This document shows, in pieces, positions 1-7,621 of a stretch of DNA of 8,362 bases (positions are counted from its first letter, which is position 1; each line of letters begins with the position of its first letter). The stretch lies in assembly GCA_023436685.1 (NCBI GenBank), contig JAEZIL010000306.1:1-8362 (forward strand), read 5' to 3'. The position numbers were made by a program, and so were the translations under genes. The notes beneath the pieces were generated by a model, which saw only the letters and a program-made list of their open reading frames with translations, searched no databases and was not told the origin of the DNA. The stretch comes from Bacteroidota bacterium (GTDB lineage: Bacteria; Bacteroidota; Bacteroidia; Chitinophagales; Chitinophagaceae).

Positions 1-35
1 ACTACGGGCGTTTTAAGTATCTGGAATTGTTATTC

Positions 36-2912
36 TTATGCTTCGGCTTCCATATATGCTTCTGTAGGTTCACAAGTGCATATCAGGTTGCGGTCACCAA
101 CGGTATTGTTTACGCGGGCAACGCTAGGCCAGAATTTGTTTGCTTTAACCCAGTTAAGCGGGAATGCTGCCTGCTGGCGGCCATATGAATGGTTCCACTC
201 ATCGGCAGTTATCATAGCCTGTGTATGCGGTGCGTTTTTCAATACATTGTCTTTTTTGTCAACACCACCATCCTCTATAGCGCGTATTTCTGCACGTATG
301 CTCAGCAGCGCATCGCAGAAACGGTCAAGTTCAGCTTTGTCTTCGCTTTCTGTAGGCTCAATCATAATAGTGCCTGGTACAGGGAAGCTCATAGTAGGTG
401 CGTGGAAGCCATAATCCATTAAGCGTTTTGCAACGTCTTCTGCTTCTATCTCAGCCGTTTTCTTGAAGGGGCGGAGATCAACAATAAACTCATGCGCACA
501 AGTACCACCACTGCCTGTATATAGAATTTCGAAATCGTTCTGCAGGCGGGCACGCATATAGTTAGCGTTTAGTATAGCATATTCAGTAGCCTTTTTAACA
601 CCTACAGGGCCCAGCATACGGATGTAAGCATAGGATATAAGCAGAATACTTGCAGAACCGTAAGGAGCTGCAGATACCGCATGTGCTATTTTTTTACCCT
701 CTTCTACATGGCCGGGAAGGAATGGAGCCAGGTGTTGCTTTACACATATCGGGCCCATGCCGGGGCCGCCACCGCCGTGTGGTATAGCAAATGTTTTATG
801 CAGGTTCAGGTGGCAAACATCGGCACCTATGAGGCCGGGAGCCGTAAGGCCAACTTGTGCGTTCATGTTAGCGCCATCCATATATACTTGTCCACCATGC
901 TGGTGTACTACTGCAGTTATTTCTTTAATGGTTTCTTCGTATACACCATAGGTAGATGGGTAAGTAACCATGATACCTGCCAGGTTAGCCGCATGTTGTT
1001 CAGCCTTAGTTTTCAGATCGGCTACATCTATATAACCGTTCTCCAAAGCTTTTACTACTACTACTTTGTAGCCTACCATTACTGCCGATGCAGGGTTGGT
1101 ACCGTGTGCCGATATAGGTATCAGCATTACGTTGCGGTGGCTGTCGCCACGACTTTCATGATAGTTGCGAATAGCCAGCAAACCCGCATATTCACCTTGC
1201 GCACCGCTGTTAGGTTGCAGGCTGCAAGCGTCGAATGCAGTGATCTCGCACAAGTAGTCAGACAGTTCTTTTACTATTTGCAGATAGCCCCCAGCTTGCT
1301 CTTTTGGTGCAAACGGGTGCATTTTGCTCCAGTGTGCCCAGCTTAGCGGTATCATTTCGGTAGCCGCGTTCAACTTCATGGTGCAAGAGCCCAAAGATAT
1401 CATGCTGGTGTTCAGGCTAAGGTCTTTATTCTCCAGCATTTTTATATAACGCATCATTTGCGTTTCGCTATGATGGCTGTTGAACACATCCTGCTCCAGG
1501 AATGGAGAAGTACGAGTAAGCGCTGTAGAAATATTGCTCAGCACCATATCGTGATCAATATTGTAAACTACGGGTTCTTCATTGTTTGAGAACACTGCTA
1601 GTATATCGGCCAGGTCAGACGTTGTTGTTGTTTCATCTAAAGAGATACCTATGAAACCATCAGGCATGTACCTGAAGTTGATCTCAGCAGCTTCTGCTTT
1701 TTTGCGGATAGCATCAGCATTATCGGCTTTTACTACTACTGTATCGAAGAAGTATTTTGAGTAAACGCCGTACCCGCTTTCAGCCAGCTTTTCAGCAAGT
1801 GTTTGTGCCAGTATGCTTACGCGCTTTGCAATATTTTTCAAACCGTCAGGACCATGAAACACGGCATACATTGCAGCCATATTGGCCAGTAGCGCCTGCG
1901 CAGTACAGATATTTGATGTCGCTTTCTCGCGTTTAATGTGTTGCTCGCGCGTTTGCAGTGCCATGCGTAGTGCCCGGTGGCCATTAGCATCTACACTGAT
2001 ACCTATAATGCGGCCAGGAATATGACGCTTGAAATCGTCTTTGCAAGAGAAGAAGGCAGCGTGCGGGCCACCATAACCTAATGGTACACCAAAACGTTGT
2101 GCAGAACCAAATGCTACATCAGCACCCAATTCGCCGGGAGGCGTCAGCAGGGTAAGTGCCAGCAGGTCGGTAGCCATAGCTACGTATGCACCTGCACCGT
2201 GTACGGCATGTATAAAGCTGCGATAGTCTTCAATAGAACCTTTATTGTTAGGATATTGAACCAGTGCACCAAAGTATGTATTGTCTATTTGTGCCGATTG
2301 ATAATCGCCAAATACTACGTCGATACCCAATGGAGTAGCACGTGTTATTACTACATCTTTCGTTTGTGGAAACACTTCGGCATCTACAAAAAACTTAGGA
2401 CGCTCGGGGTTGTTACTGTCTTTATTCAGCAGATGGAAAAACATTGCCATTGCTTCAGCAGCAGCAGTACCTTCATCCAGCAGCGATGCGTTGGCAATTG
2501 GTAAGGCAGTCAGGTCGCTTACCAATGTTTGGTAGTTCAGCAGGCTTTCCAGACGGCCCTGAGAAATCTCGGCCTGGTAAGGAGTGTACTGCGTATACCA
2601 TCCCGGGTTTTCAAAAATGTTGCGCAATATGACACTGGGTGTAAGGGTATCGTAATAGCCTTGGCCAATGTATGTTTTGAATGTTTTATTCTTGAGCGAT
2701 ATGTCTTTCAGCTGCCGCAGGTATTCAGCTTCGCTGATGCCTTTAGGCAGGCGCAATTTGTGATCCATTCGGATTGCATCAGGAACCGTGCGGCCAATAA
2801 GCTCGTCCATATCCGATACACCAATAGTGCGCAACATCTGTTCGGTCTGCTTTTCATCTGGGCCTATATGGCGTCCAATGAATTCCTGATCTTGAATGGA
2901 AAACAAATTCAT
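36..2912 (-). CDS. gcvP: Glycine dehydrogenase (aminomethyl-transferring), P-protein of the glycine cleavage system
   Basis: PLP-dependent enzyme that decarboxylates glycine and passes the aminomethyl group to the lipoyl arm of H-protein, feeding one-carbon units to tetrahydrofolate through T-protein; cytoplasmic. The 958-residue product has the full length of the single-chain P-protein (E. coli 957), with both homologous halves: N-terminal about 1-440 and C-terminal about 450-958. It opens with the family signature FIGRHIGP (11-18). The PLP lysine is K706 in [18 protein letters not shown], followed by the glycine-rich loop. Other family blocks are [11 protein letters not shown] (507-517), [13 protein letters not shown] (566-578) and [10 protein letters not shown] (601-610). 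The ATG at 2912 is chosen because the N-terminal signature follows at the expected distance and a promoter lies about 40 bases upstream. No Shine-Dalgarno is visible, as is usual in this phylum. gcvT and gcvH are not adjacent here, so the gene seems monocistronic at least on its 5' side. The frame is intact, with no odd residues seen. Confidence 0.98.
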   Translation of the reverse strand: MNLFSIQDQEFIGRHIGPDEKQTEQMLRTIGVSDMDELIGRTVPDAIRMDHKLRLPKGISEAEYLRQLKDISLKNKTFKTYIGQGYYDTLTPSVILRNIFENPGWYTQYTPYQAEISQGRLESLLNYQTLVSDLTALPIANASLLDEGTAAAEAMAMFFHLLNKDSNNPERPKFFVDAEVFPQTKDVVITRATPLGIDVVFGDYQSAQIDNTYFGALVQYPNNKGSIEDYRSFIHAVHGAGAYVAMATDLLALTLLTPPGELGADVAFGSAQRFGVPLGYGGPHAAFFSCKDDFKRHIPGRIIGISVDANGHRALRMALQTREQHIKREKATSNICTAQALLANMAAMYAVFHGPDGLKNIAKRVSILAQTLAEKLAESGYGVYSKYFFDTVVVKADNADAIRKKAEAAEINFRYMPDGFIGISLDETTTTSDLADILAVFSNNEEPVVYNIDHDMVLSNISTALTRTSPFLEQDVFNSHHSETQMMRYIKMLENKDLSLNTSMISLGSCTMKLNAATEMIPLSWAHWSKMHPFAPKEQAGGYLQIVKELSDYLCEITAFDACSLQPNSGAQGEYAGLLAIRNYHESRGDSHRNVMLIPISAHGTNPASAVMVGYKVVVVKALENGYIDVADLKTKAEQHAANLAGIMVTYPSTYGVYEETIKEITAVVHQHGGQVYMDGANMNAQVGLTAPGLIGADVCHLNLHKTFAIPHGGGGPGMGPICVKQHLAPFLPGHVEEGKKIAHAVSAAPYGSASILLISYAYIRMLGPVGVKKATEYAILNANYMRARLQNDFEILYTGSGGTCAHEFIVDLRPFKKTAEIEAEDVAKRLMDYGFHAPTMSFPVPGTIMIEPTESEDKAELDRFCDALLSIRAEIRAIEDGGVDKKDNVLKNAPHTQAMITADEWNHSYGRQQAAFPLNWVKANKFWPSVARVNNTVGDRNLICTCEPTEAYMEAEA

Positions 2913-2950
2913 ATTATGAATTAAAATAATTAATTGTGAAAAAGAATATG

Positions 2951-2981
2951 CAAAGTTAGCGGGATATAAGGGAATTGCAAA
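2951..2981 (-). promoter_or_regulatory. Bacteroidota-type promoter of gcvP
   Basis: Read on the minus strand, TTTG (2978-2981) is followed after 19 bases by TAACTTTG (2951-2958). This matches the known Bacteroidota sigma consensus TTTG - N17-23 - TAnnTTTG. Transcription should start a few bases further on, near 2944, giving a leader of about 30 nt before the gcvP ATG. That is too short for a glycine riboswitch. The match is read directly from the sequence; promoter activity is inferred. Confidence 0.75.
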
Positions 2982-2985
2982 GTAT

Positions 2986-3006
2986 AGTATAAAAGCGTTT
3001 TATACT
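2986..3006. repeat. Perfect 9-bp inverted repeat upstream of the gcvP promoter
   Basis: AGTATAAAA (2986-2994) and TTTTATACT (2998-3006) are exact reverse complements separated by GCG. The element ends four bases behind the -33 TTTG of the gcvP promoter, a position typical for an activator or repressor site. It is AT-rich with a 3-nt loop and no following T-run, so it is a poor terminator for the peptidase gene, whose stop is about 125 bases away. The rest of 2913-3130 shows only a 10-bp palindrome TGGGATCCCA (3118-3127) just past the peptidase stop; no convincing peptidase terminator is visible. Operator function is inference. Confidence 0.4.
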
Positions 3007-3130
3007 GCCATAGCTATGATAAAAGTACTGCTATCTGTAAGTTTTCCCTAGGAAGATGCTCGCTATCCTACAGTGTATTTCGAGATAGTTAATTAGTCAT
3101 ATCTGGATTAAACGATATGGGATCCCAATA

Positions 3131-5089
3131 CTACTTAATTAGCTTAAATGTTTTTACAATTTTGCCTCCCCAACCTATAGTACAATTATAAGTGCCGGGA
3201 ACGAGATTTGCCGCAGGAATAAATGCGGTGGCTCCATCCGTCTGTAGCTTAAATACTGTTAATCCATTAATACCAATTAAAGTAATGAAGGCATCGTTTG
3301 GCAAGCCCTTTACTTCCCAGCCATTGATAGCCGGGTTAGGGAAAATAGTAATTGCTGCCAAAGCCGCATCGCTAACCGACAATGTCGGATCGTTGATAAA
3401 TGCAGCAGCTTTATTCAGTACATGGTTATTAGGATCTACCTGTATGCCTTTTATAGTTCTGCCAACAGGGAAAGAATAAGTTTGTGTTGTGGCATTGTTG
3501 TATACTTTAATAAGTGTATCGCCTGCATCAGACCTTAAGTTAATTTCCAAAGGCATTGAGAAATAGGATATAGATGAAGGTGCAGAAGGAGTTTGTATTA
3601 TCTGCAAATAAAACTGGTTGGCATCCTGGTACCATTTACCGCCGTAGCGGGGATATCCCTCTTTATATATCCATTGATCGAAAAAAGTATCCAGGCTTCT
3701 GCCGTATACCTGCTCAGCAATATTTTTCAGTTCTTCGGTACCGGCAAAACCAAACTTATACTGCGACTGGTAGTTCTTTAAAACTGTAAAAAAATCGGCA
3801 TCGTTAGGAGCCATGTATCGCAGCATATGTGCAACAGCAGCACCTTTGCTATATGTAAGTGTGCCATCGAAAATGCGGCCCGGATCTGTAGTATCATCCA
3901 CATACACACTACCGTCAGTACTAGCCATAGCGTTATTAAACACATTGGTACGGTAGGAACGGACTGCCCCTGGTGCCCAAAAATGCTCTACAAACAATTG
4001 TTCGGTATAGGTAGCAAAACCTTCACTTAGCCAAACATCGGCCCAAGTACCGTAGGTAACGCTATTGCCCCACCATTGATGCCCTAATTCATGTGCTATG
4101 AGCGTACCGCGAGAATAGGCAAGCGTGGGCATGGTTTGGTGTTCCATGCCCCCCATCAAAGGCTCTGCTATACAATGCCCATACTTTTCTTTATCGAAAG
4201 GATAACGGCCAAACAAGTTTGAGAAATAATCCACTATAAGCCCAGTGGTATCCAGGGCAGCTTTATTGACTGGCATATATGTGAGCGAGTCGTATACATA
4301 GTTTTGTATCAGCATAGAATCGCCTGTACCATCAGTATAATGCATATAGTATGAATAATCACTATAAGGTGCTACAGCCACTGATATCAAATAATAGTCG
4401 ATGGGGTATATAGATTTCCATTCGTACCTGCTTTCGCCCCCCGGCATTGCAGTAATATTCTTCAGCAGCCCGTTGCTACCAGCTTTATTATTGGCAGGTA
4501 CTGTTACCCATACATCTATAGAGTCTATTTTGTCTTGCAGCGATTGCTTGGCAGGCCACCAGTCTTGTGCAGTAAATGGGTCGCTAAGGGTATACATGAT
4601 ATCGGTACCTGATGCCAGCTTAACATGGTTGAGGCCCCTTGTAAAAAAGCCTGTACCGTTGGGAATAGTTCCATGGTAGTAAACCTGTGCGCTAAACACT
4701 GTATTTAAAGGTAATGGTACCGGAAGGGTAACTTTTCTCACATTACCTATGGTTTGGATATCAGTCGGGCTTACTACAACATTATCCATCTTAACTGAAT
4801 CTAGCATCAGATCGCTACTTAATTCGAAAGCGTAAACCGGCATATTTGCAGCTACAACTTTTGCCCTTGTCGTAGTATGGCCACTAACATATGTATTTAC
4901 ATTGCTCAGTGATATATTTAAAAACAAATAGTTTACATCATAATCATTTTCTTCAGGTGTGGCTATATCAGGTTTGTTTACCAACTTACCGGCAAGATGC
5001 TGTTTTGCACATACATCGGGTAACTCCTGAGCCATTGCTGAAGAGTTAAGCAGAGATAGCAAAATAAAAAAAGTTGGTATCCACTTCAT
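3131..5089 (-). CDS. Secreted M1-family zinc aminopeptidase with T9SS type A sorting domain
   Basis: Predicted extracellular or surface metallopeptidase that removes N-terminal residues from peptides. The 652 residues run in order as follows. A signal peptide covers 1-20, with cleavage after SSAMA. An N-terminal beta domain (about 35-230) follows. The thermolysin-like catalytic domain holds GGMEH (313-317, the GAMEN-equivalent substrate-binding motif), HELGH (333-337) and the third zinc ligand E356 exactly 18 residues later. Y413 in LTYSKGA fits the transition-state tyrosine. A beta region spans about 485-560. A C-terminal domain from about 578 to 652 begins ITIFPNPA and ends VKTFKLIK, the usual form of a type IX secretion signal. 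The helical C-terminal domain of long M1 enzymes is absent. The ATG at 5089 is preferred to the in-frame TTG at 5095 because it starts directly at the MKW of the signal peptide. The neighbours give no functional link. Confidence 0.93.
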   Translation of the reverse strand: MKWIPTFFILLSLLNSSAMAQELPDVCAKQHLAGKLVNKPDIATPEENDYDVNYLFLNISLSNVNTYVSGHTTTRAKVVAANMPVYAFELSSDLMLDSVKMDNVVVSPTDIQTIGNVRKVTLPVPLPLNTVFSAQVYYHGTIPNGTGFFTRGLNHVKLASGTDIMYTLSDPFTAQDWWPAKQSLQDKIDSIDVWVTVPANNKAGSNGLLKNITAMPGGESRYEWKSIYPIDYYLISVAVAPYSDYSYYMHYTDGTGDSMLIQNYVYDSLTYMPVNKAALDTTGLIVDYFSNLFGRYPFDKEKYGHCIAEPLMGGMEHQTMPTLAYSRGTLIAHELGHQWWGNSVTYGTWADVWLSEGFATYTEQLFVEHFWAPGAVRSYRTNVFNNAMASTDGSVYVDDTTDPGRIFDGTLTYSKGAAVAHMLRYMAPNDADFFTVLKNYQSQYKFGFAGTEELKNIAEQVYGRSLDTFFDQWIYKEGYPRYGGKWYQDANQFYLQIIQTPSAPSSISYFSMPLEINLRSDAGDTLIKVYNNATTQTYSFPVGRTIKGIQVDPNNHVLNKAAAFINDPTLSVSDAALAAITIFPNPAINGWEVKGLPNDAFITLIGINGLTVFKLQTDGATAFIPAANLVPGTYNCTIGWGGKIVKTFKLIK

Positions 5090-5133
5090 TGTCAATCATT
5101 TTCAACACACAATTTAATTGTTTTTATAAAGCA

Positions 5134-5155
5134 AAACGCCCCAAAAGGGGCGTTT
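5134..5155 (-). terminator. Intrinsic terminator after the HTH regulator
   Basis: AAACGCCCC (5134-5142) and GGGGCGTTT (5147-5155) form a perfect 9-bp stem with an AAAA loop (TTTT on the minus strand). On the minus strand the right arm runs into a T-rich tail (CGTTTTGCTTTAT). It sits 27 bases past the regulator's stop codon and 45 bases before the peptidase ATG. The regulator and peptidase are therefore probably separate transcripts, and the peptidase promoter must lie within or close to this hairpin. No clear TAnnTTTG box was found for the peptidase. Confidence 0.85.
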
Positions 5156-5181
5156 AACTATTTAATGAAACCAAAGCTTCT

Positions 5182-5511
5182 TTATACTGCTACATTTAGC
5201 GGTTGAATGAATTGCCTGTGTTCAGCACTAACTATTTGAAGCGCCATGCTTTTAATAGACGGGAACAACATATCGTAAACACCTTTACGGCTTTCGGGCA
5301 CGTCTGTGTCCTGCATTCCTAAGATGTATACTATTGATTCGGGAACTTCGAGTACTTCACAAATGCTCTTGATAGTACGGTGGCTAGGCCTTTTTACACA
5401 ATTTTCAATTTGGGATAGGGAGGTTTGTGAAATGCCGCACCTGTCGGCTAGTTCGTGCTGTGTTATGCCTATTTGTCTACGTATCGACTTGATAGCTATT
5501 CCAATATTCAT
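5182..5511 (-). CDS. Small XRE-family helix-turn-helix transcriptional regulator
   Basis: A 109-residue cytoplasmic DNA-binding protein. Residues about 5-61 form a five-helix Cro/C1-type HTH. The pair ITQHELADRCGIS / QTSLSQIENCVKRPS (16-44) is the classic XRE turn and recognition helix, with the QIE motif at 34-36. The C-terminal 45 residues (VPESRKGVYDMLFPSIKSMA and onward) are not a domain I recognise; they could serve dimerisation. The ATG at 5511 starts directly before helix 1. The gene is divergent from the 81-residue protein at 5678, with a 166-base gap holding two palindromes (5557-5572, 5576-5591) that may be its operators. It ends at its own terminator. No phage or toxin genes are adjacent, so it could be a stand-alone autoregulated regulator or control the divergent gene. 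The target is inferred only from position. Confidence 0.9.
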   Translation of the reverse strand: MNIGIAIKSIRRQIGITQHELADRCGISQTSLSQIENCVKRPSHRTIKSICEVLEVPESIVYILGMQDTDVPESRKGVYDMLFPSIKSMALQIVSAEHRQFIQPLNVAV

Positions 5512-5556
5512 AGTTTATAGTTGTATGTTATTAATAGGGATGTTTAATTAACCTTG

Positions 5557-5572
5557 TTGCCTATATAGACAA
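5557..5572. promoter_or_regulatory. Near-perfect 16-bp palindrome, candidate operator 1
   Basis: TTGCCTATATAGACAA is symmetrical around a central TATA, with one mismatched pair (C at 5560 against A at 5569). It lies 46 bases before the regulator's ATG, in the expected promoter region of that gene. Its centre is 19 bp from that of the second palindrome. Its size and symmetry suit a dimeric XRE repressor. Binding is inferred. Confidence 0.4.
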
Positions 5573-5575
5573 TTT

Positions 5576-5591
5576 ACTTTTTGCAAAAAGT
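5576..5591. promoter_or_regulatory. Perfect 16-bp palindrome, candidate operator 2
   Basis: ACTTTTTGCAAAAAGT is an exact 16-bp palindrome with no spacer, three bases away from the first. On the minus strand its TTTTTG could contain the -33 TTTG of the regulator's promoter, but no good TAnnTTTG follows at the normal distance. The half-sites differ in sequence from those of the first palindrome, so the two may bind different proteins or be degenerate copies. It lies 86 bases upstream of the divergent small gene. Confidence 0.45.
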
Positions 5592-5664
5592 TGGGTATGC
5601 AATTAAAAAAACATCATGAAGCAGATAATTTGTCATGGTAAAGCAATAACGGGAAATATCGGCC

Positions 5665-5672
5665 TAACTTTG
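5665..5672 (+). promoter_or_regulatory. TAACTTTG -7 box directly before the small plus-strand gene
   Basis: TAACTTTG is identical to the gcvP -7 box and matches TAnnTTTG. Its last base is only six positions before the ATG at 5678, so transcription would start at or next to the A of the start codon. The -33 element is weak: the nearest TTTG (5629-5632) is 32 bases upstream rather than 17-23. The promoter may therefore need an activator. The motif is seen; its use is inferred. Confidence 0.5.
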
Positions 5673-5677
5673 CCGCC

Positions 5678-5923
5678 ATGACAAGGCAAAACTTTACAGC
5701 TACTATTACTTACGACGGGAAGAGCTTACTGGCAGCTATTGTGCCGCAATTCAGGCAGGATGGCGTGTATTATGAAATAAATGTTAAGGGCTATCCCCGC
5801 TTTTATATGACATGGACCGAGCTGGACAGATATGACGCTGTGGGTGAGGAGAAGGATAACATACCTTATGAGCTGGTATTATCGGTAAGCGATGTCATAG
5901 AGAAAAAACAAGGTAGACAATAA
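5678..5923 (+). CDS. 81-residue protein of unknown function
   Basis: I do not recognise this family. The product is short, soluble and mixed in charge, with no signal peptide, membrane segment or cysteine. Residues 5-45 alternate polar and hydrophobic residues (FTATITYDG, GVYYEINVKGYPRFYMTW), which suggests three or four beta strands. The end (ELVLSVSDVIEKKQGRQ) suggests a final strand and helix. It is probably a real gene: it follows a TAACTTTG box, ends at a stop that directly precedes a strong terminator, and its composition is coding-like. The ATG at 5678 is the only reasonable start, since the next Met is residue 44. It is divergent from the HTH regulator, sharing a 166-base control region, and convergent with the broken gene at 5954. 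A role as the regulator's target is possible but unproven. Confidence 0.75.
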   Translation: MTRQNFTATITYDGKSLLAAIVPQFRQDGVYYEINVKGYPRFYMTWTELDRYDAVGEEKDNIPYELVLSVSDVIEKKQGRQ

Positions 5924-5951
5924 AAGAAGCCTGCAGTTTTGCAGGCTTCTT
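5924..5951. terminator. Bidirectional terminator shared by two convergent genes
   Basis: AAGAAGCCTGC (5924-5934) pairs perfectly with GCAGGCTTCTT (5941-5951) around a 6-nt loop. A-rich flanks on the left and T-rich flanks on the right let it work on both strands. It fills the whole 30-base gap between the TAA of the small plus-strand gene (5921-5923) and the TAA of the minus-strand gene (5954-5956). Confidence 0.9.
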
Positions 5952-5953
5952 AT

Positions 5954-7510
5954 TTATGGTTCCAGTTGTATCCAGGCAATTTTTGATGTTACGTCTTTGC
6001 CTTTACGGTGTCGTATTAAAGCTGCATATGAGTTTTTGCCAGACATAAAAGAATCGCTATTATGAATAATCTGAACATGCTCATTTGCAGCAGGTTGACC
6101 AAAAACATAGCTCTTACTTACTTCACGCTTTTTGTTTAATTTATATAACATAGCAACCGAATTATCAGCCGAATAAAATGAATCAACTGATTGAGAAAAT
6201 GCACGGTTGAAGTTATTCTCAACATCATTAAAGATTATGTAGTAATTATTCTTTGTTTTTAAAAAAGACTCTTGCATCACTCCTCCTTCACTAGATTTCC
6301 CAAAAGATTTAGGATATGAGGTATTTGTTCTCAATTTAGAATGTGGTAAAGCCGTACCCCATATTTCTCCATTTTCATTAAAACAGTTATTCCATAATTA
6401 GCTTTATAACCGTCCTTATGAATAAGACCAAACTTATTCCTATCATAAGTTGAGGCATTATAAAATGCCGTTGTTTGCCCGCGTTCATTAGTATATAAAC
6501 CGGTTAAAGACCCAATAAATAACTGATTAGTATCCAGTTGCTCTGCAATGTATTGTTTCACTTTTTTATCTTCAAGAGGTGTAAAACTAATTGTTGATAG
6601 ATCGTCGGAAAAAGTAAGTAGGTAATGATCATTAAATATGAGGTCCTTGTTGTGTTGATTTTTTTCTGTTGTTATAGATGATATGAATAGTGGTATTTAT
6701 AATCAAGACTACTATAAGTAATACTACCTGAACTTAATTCAAAATTTGACGGTAATTGGACTTTAGCCAGTAGGAGTTCATTTTGTCCTTTCAATAAGTG
6801 ATATAACAATAAGTAGTTATCAGGTAAATCTTTATTGGGATTTTCTTTCGTTATTTGGATAGCAACTATAAGGCTATTTCCGTTATCACTTAAGGTTGCA
6901 TTCTCATACCGATGTTATCGTAATCCTTAGAATCGATATTTATGGGTATTTCCTTTAATAATTGATGCTGCTCACTATATTGCTTTATAATGTAGTTTTT
7001 TTTGCCTTGCTCTGTTGCTGGAATACTGCATACAACGTAATAGCCTTCAGAAGACGCCGACCTAAGGATAAATGCTCTAGTATTGTTTTTGAAACTTTCC
7101 GATTGTAAAAATTTATTTTCTTCTATTAAATTACCATTGGTTGTACTAAATCTAAGCTTTAATACAGTCTCGCGATTCTCTATTTGTTGCGTAGCGAAAA
7201 TTACTGCCTCACCATTTATTTCAGTTATACCATCTAAATGGCTTCTATCGATAATATTGATATCAAAAAGATCGCAAATGTGCTTCTTGCTAAATATTTC
7301 TTTACGTGAAGCATCAAACACTTTGACAATTATCCCTTTTCTAGGCTCAAAATGAAATAAAAGTGTATTGCCATTGCTGCATTGTAATACTTTATTCCAT
7401 CCGGCCAATGGAATGTCAATTGGCGCACTCATTTCATACTTCAACTCTTGTGCTTGCACGAATGGCACCATACAAAATAGGGTGAATACAAAGAGGATAA
7501 CAGGTTTCAT
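5954..7510 (-). pseudogene. Exported, probably beta-propeller-like protein, broken by three frameshifts
   Basis: One gene of about 520 codons is recovered by joining four pieces. Piece 1 (7510 to about 6900) starts with a signal peptide MKPVILFVFTLFCMVPFVQA. Piece 2 (about 6910-6675) reads ENATLSDNGNSLIVAIQ. Piece 3 (about 6696-6380) includes KDLIFNDHYLLTFSDDL. Piece 4 (about 6380-5954) reads FNENGEIWGTALPHSKLR and ends IAWIQLEP. The stops that bracket each change of frame limit the joins to 6893-6914, 6675-6696 and 6334-6397. Each is repaired by adding one base; the third could be a lost A in the run at 6380-6383. The repaired chain has blade-like repeats (strand, NxNG or SDNG turn, strand), suggesting an exported beta-propeller; I know no specific function. 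GTG 6561 and TTG 6334 are internal codons, not real starts. The region is much more AT-rich than gcvP or dxs. Young decay and consensus error both remain possible. Confidence 0.8.
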
Positions 7511-7528
7511 ATAATATTGTTAAGATGC

Positions 7529-7559
7529 CAAAATAATATGAACGCCTATGTATTGCAAC
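7529..7559 (-). promoter_or_regulatory. Probable promoter of the frame-disrupted exported-protein gene
   Basis: On the minus strand GTTG (7556-7559) is followed after 19 bases by TTATTTTG (7529-7536), one mismatch from TAnnTTTG. The ATG at 7510 lies 18 bases further on, giving a short leader. The spacing equals that of the gcvP promoter. An intact promoter on a broken gene would fit recent decay or a sequencing artefact. Confidence 0.45.
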
Positions 7560-7578
7560 TATTTCACACACAAATAAA

Positions 7579-7601
7579 ATAGCCGCGATTATCGCGGCTA
7601 T
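7579..7601 (-). terminator. Intrinsic terminator after dxs
   Basis: ATAGCCGCG (7579-7587) and CGCGGCTAT (7593-7601) form a perfect GC-rich 9-bp stem with a 5-nt loop. On the minus strand the stem is followed by TTTATTTG. It lies 20 bases past the dxs stop codon and separates dxs from the downstream exported-protein gene, which has its own promoter. Confidence 0.88.
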
Positions 7602-7621
7602 GAAAATATATTGCAGCTATT

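Noticed and set aside
1..14. Half of a terminator hairpin for gcvP (GGGCGTTTT at the left edge)
   Set aside because: It resembles the right arm of the 5134-5155 hairpin, but the partner arm would be outside the window, so it cannot be confirmed.
1047..1064. Short ACT-type trinucleotide repeat
   Set aside because: It encodes a run of valines in gcvP (about 616-620) where the enzyme is normally hydrophobic. No sign of a variable repeat.
681..1346. Plus-strand open frame of 221 codons inside gcvP
   Set aside because: It lies opposite a fully conserved enzyme gene and its product has low-complexity, cysteine- and tyrosine-rich runs typical of an antisense shadow.
3118..3127. TGGGATCCCA palindrome as the peptidase gene's terminator
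   Set aside because: It has no loop and no following T-run on the minus strand. A short palindrome like this can arise by chance.
2913..3130. Glycine riboswitch or other structured RNA before gcvP
   Set aside because: The promoter predicts a leader of only about 30 nt, and no aptamer-like conserved core is visible in the gap.
6379..6383. Programmed -1 ribosomal frameshift at the third frame change
   Set aside because: The zero-frame codons around the T-run do not form an X-XXY-YYZ slippery heptamer, and two more shifts in the same gene would also have to be programmed.
6331..6561. Separate 76-residue and 126-residue genes (starts GTG 6561 and TTG 6334) overlapping by four bases
   Set aside because: The frames extend upstream without a stop and continue one protein across frame changes. 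The apparent starts are internal codons of a broken larger gene.
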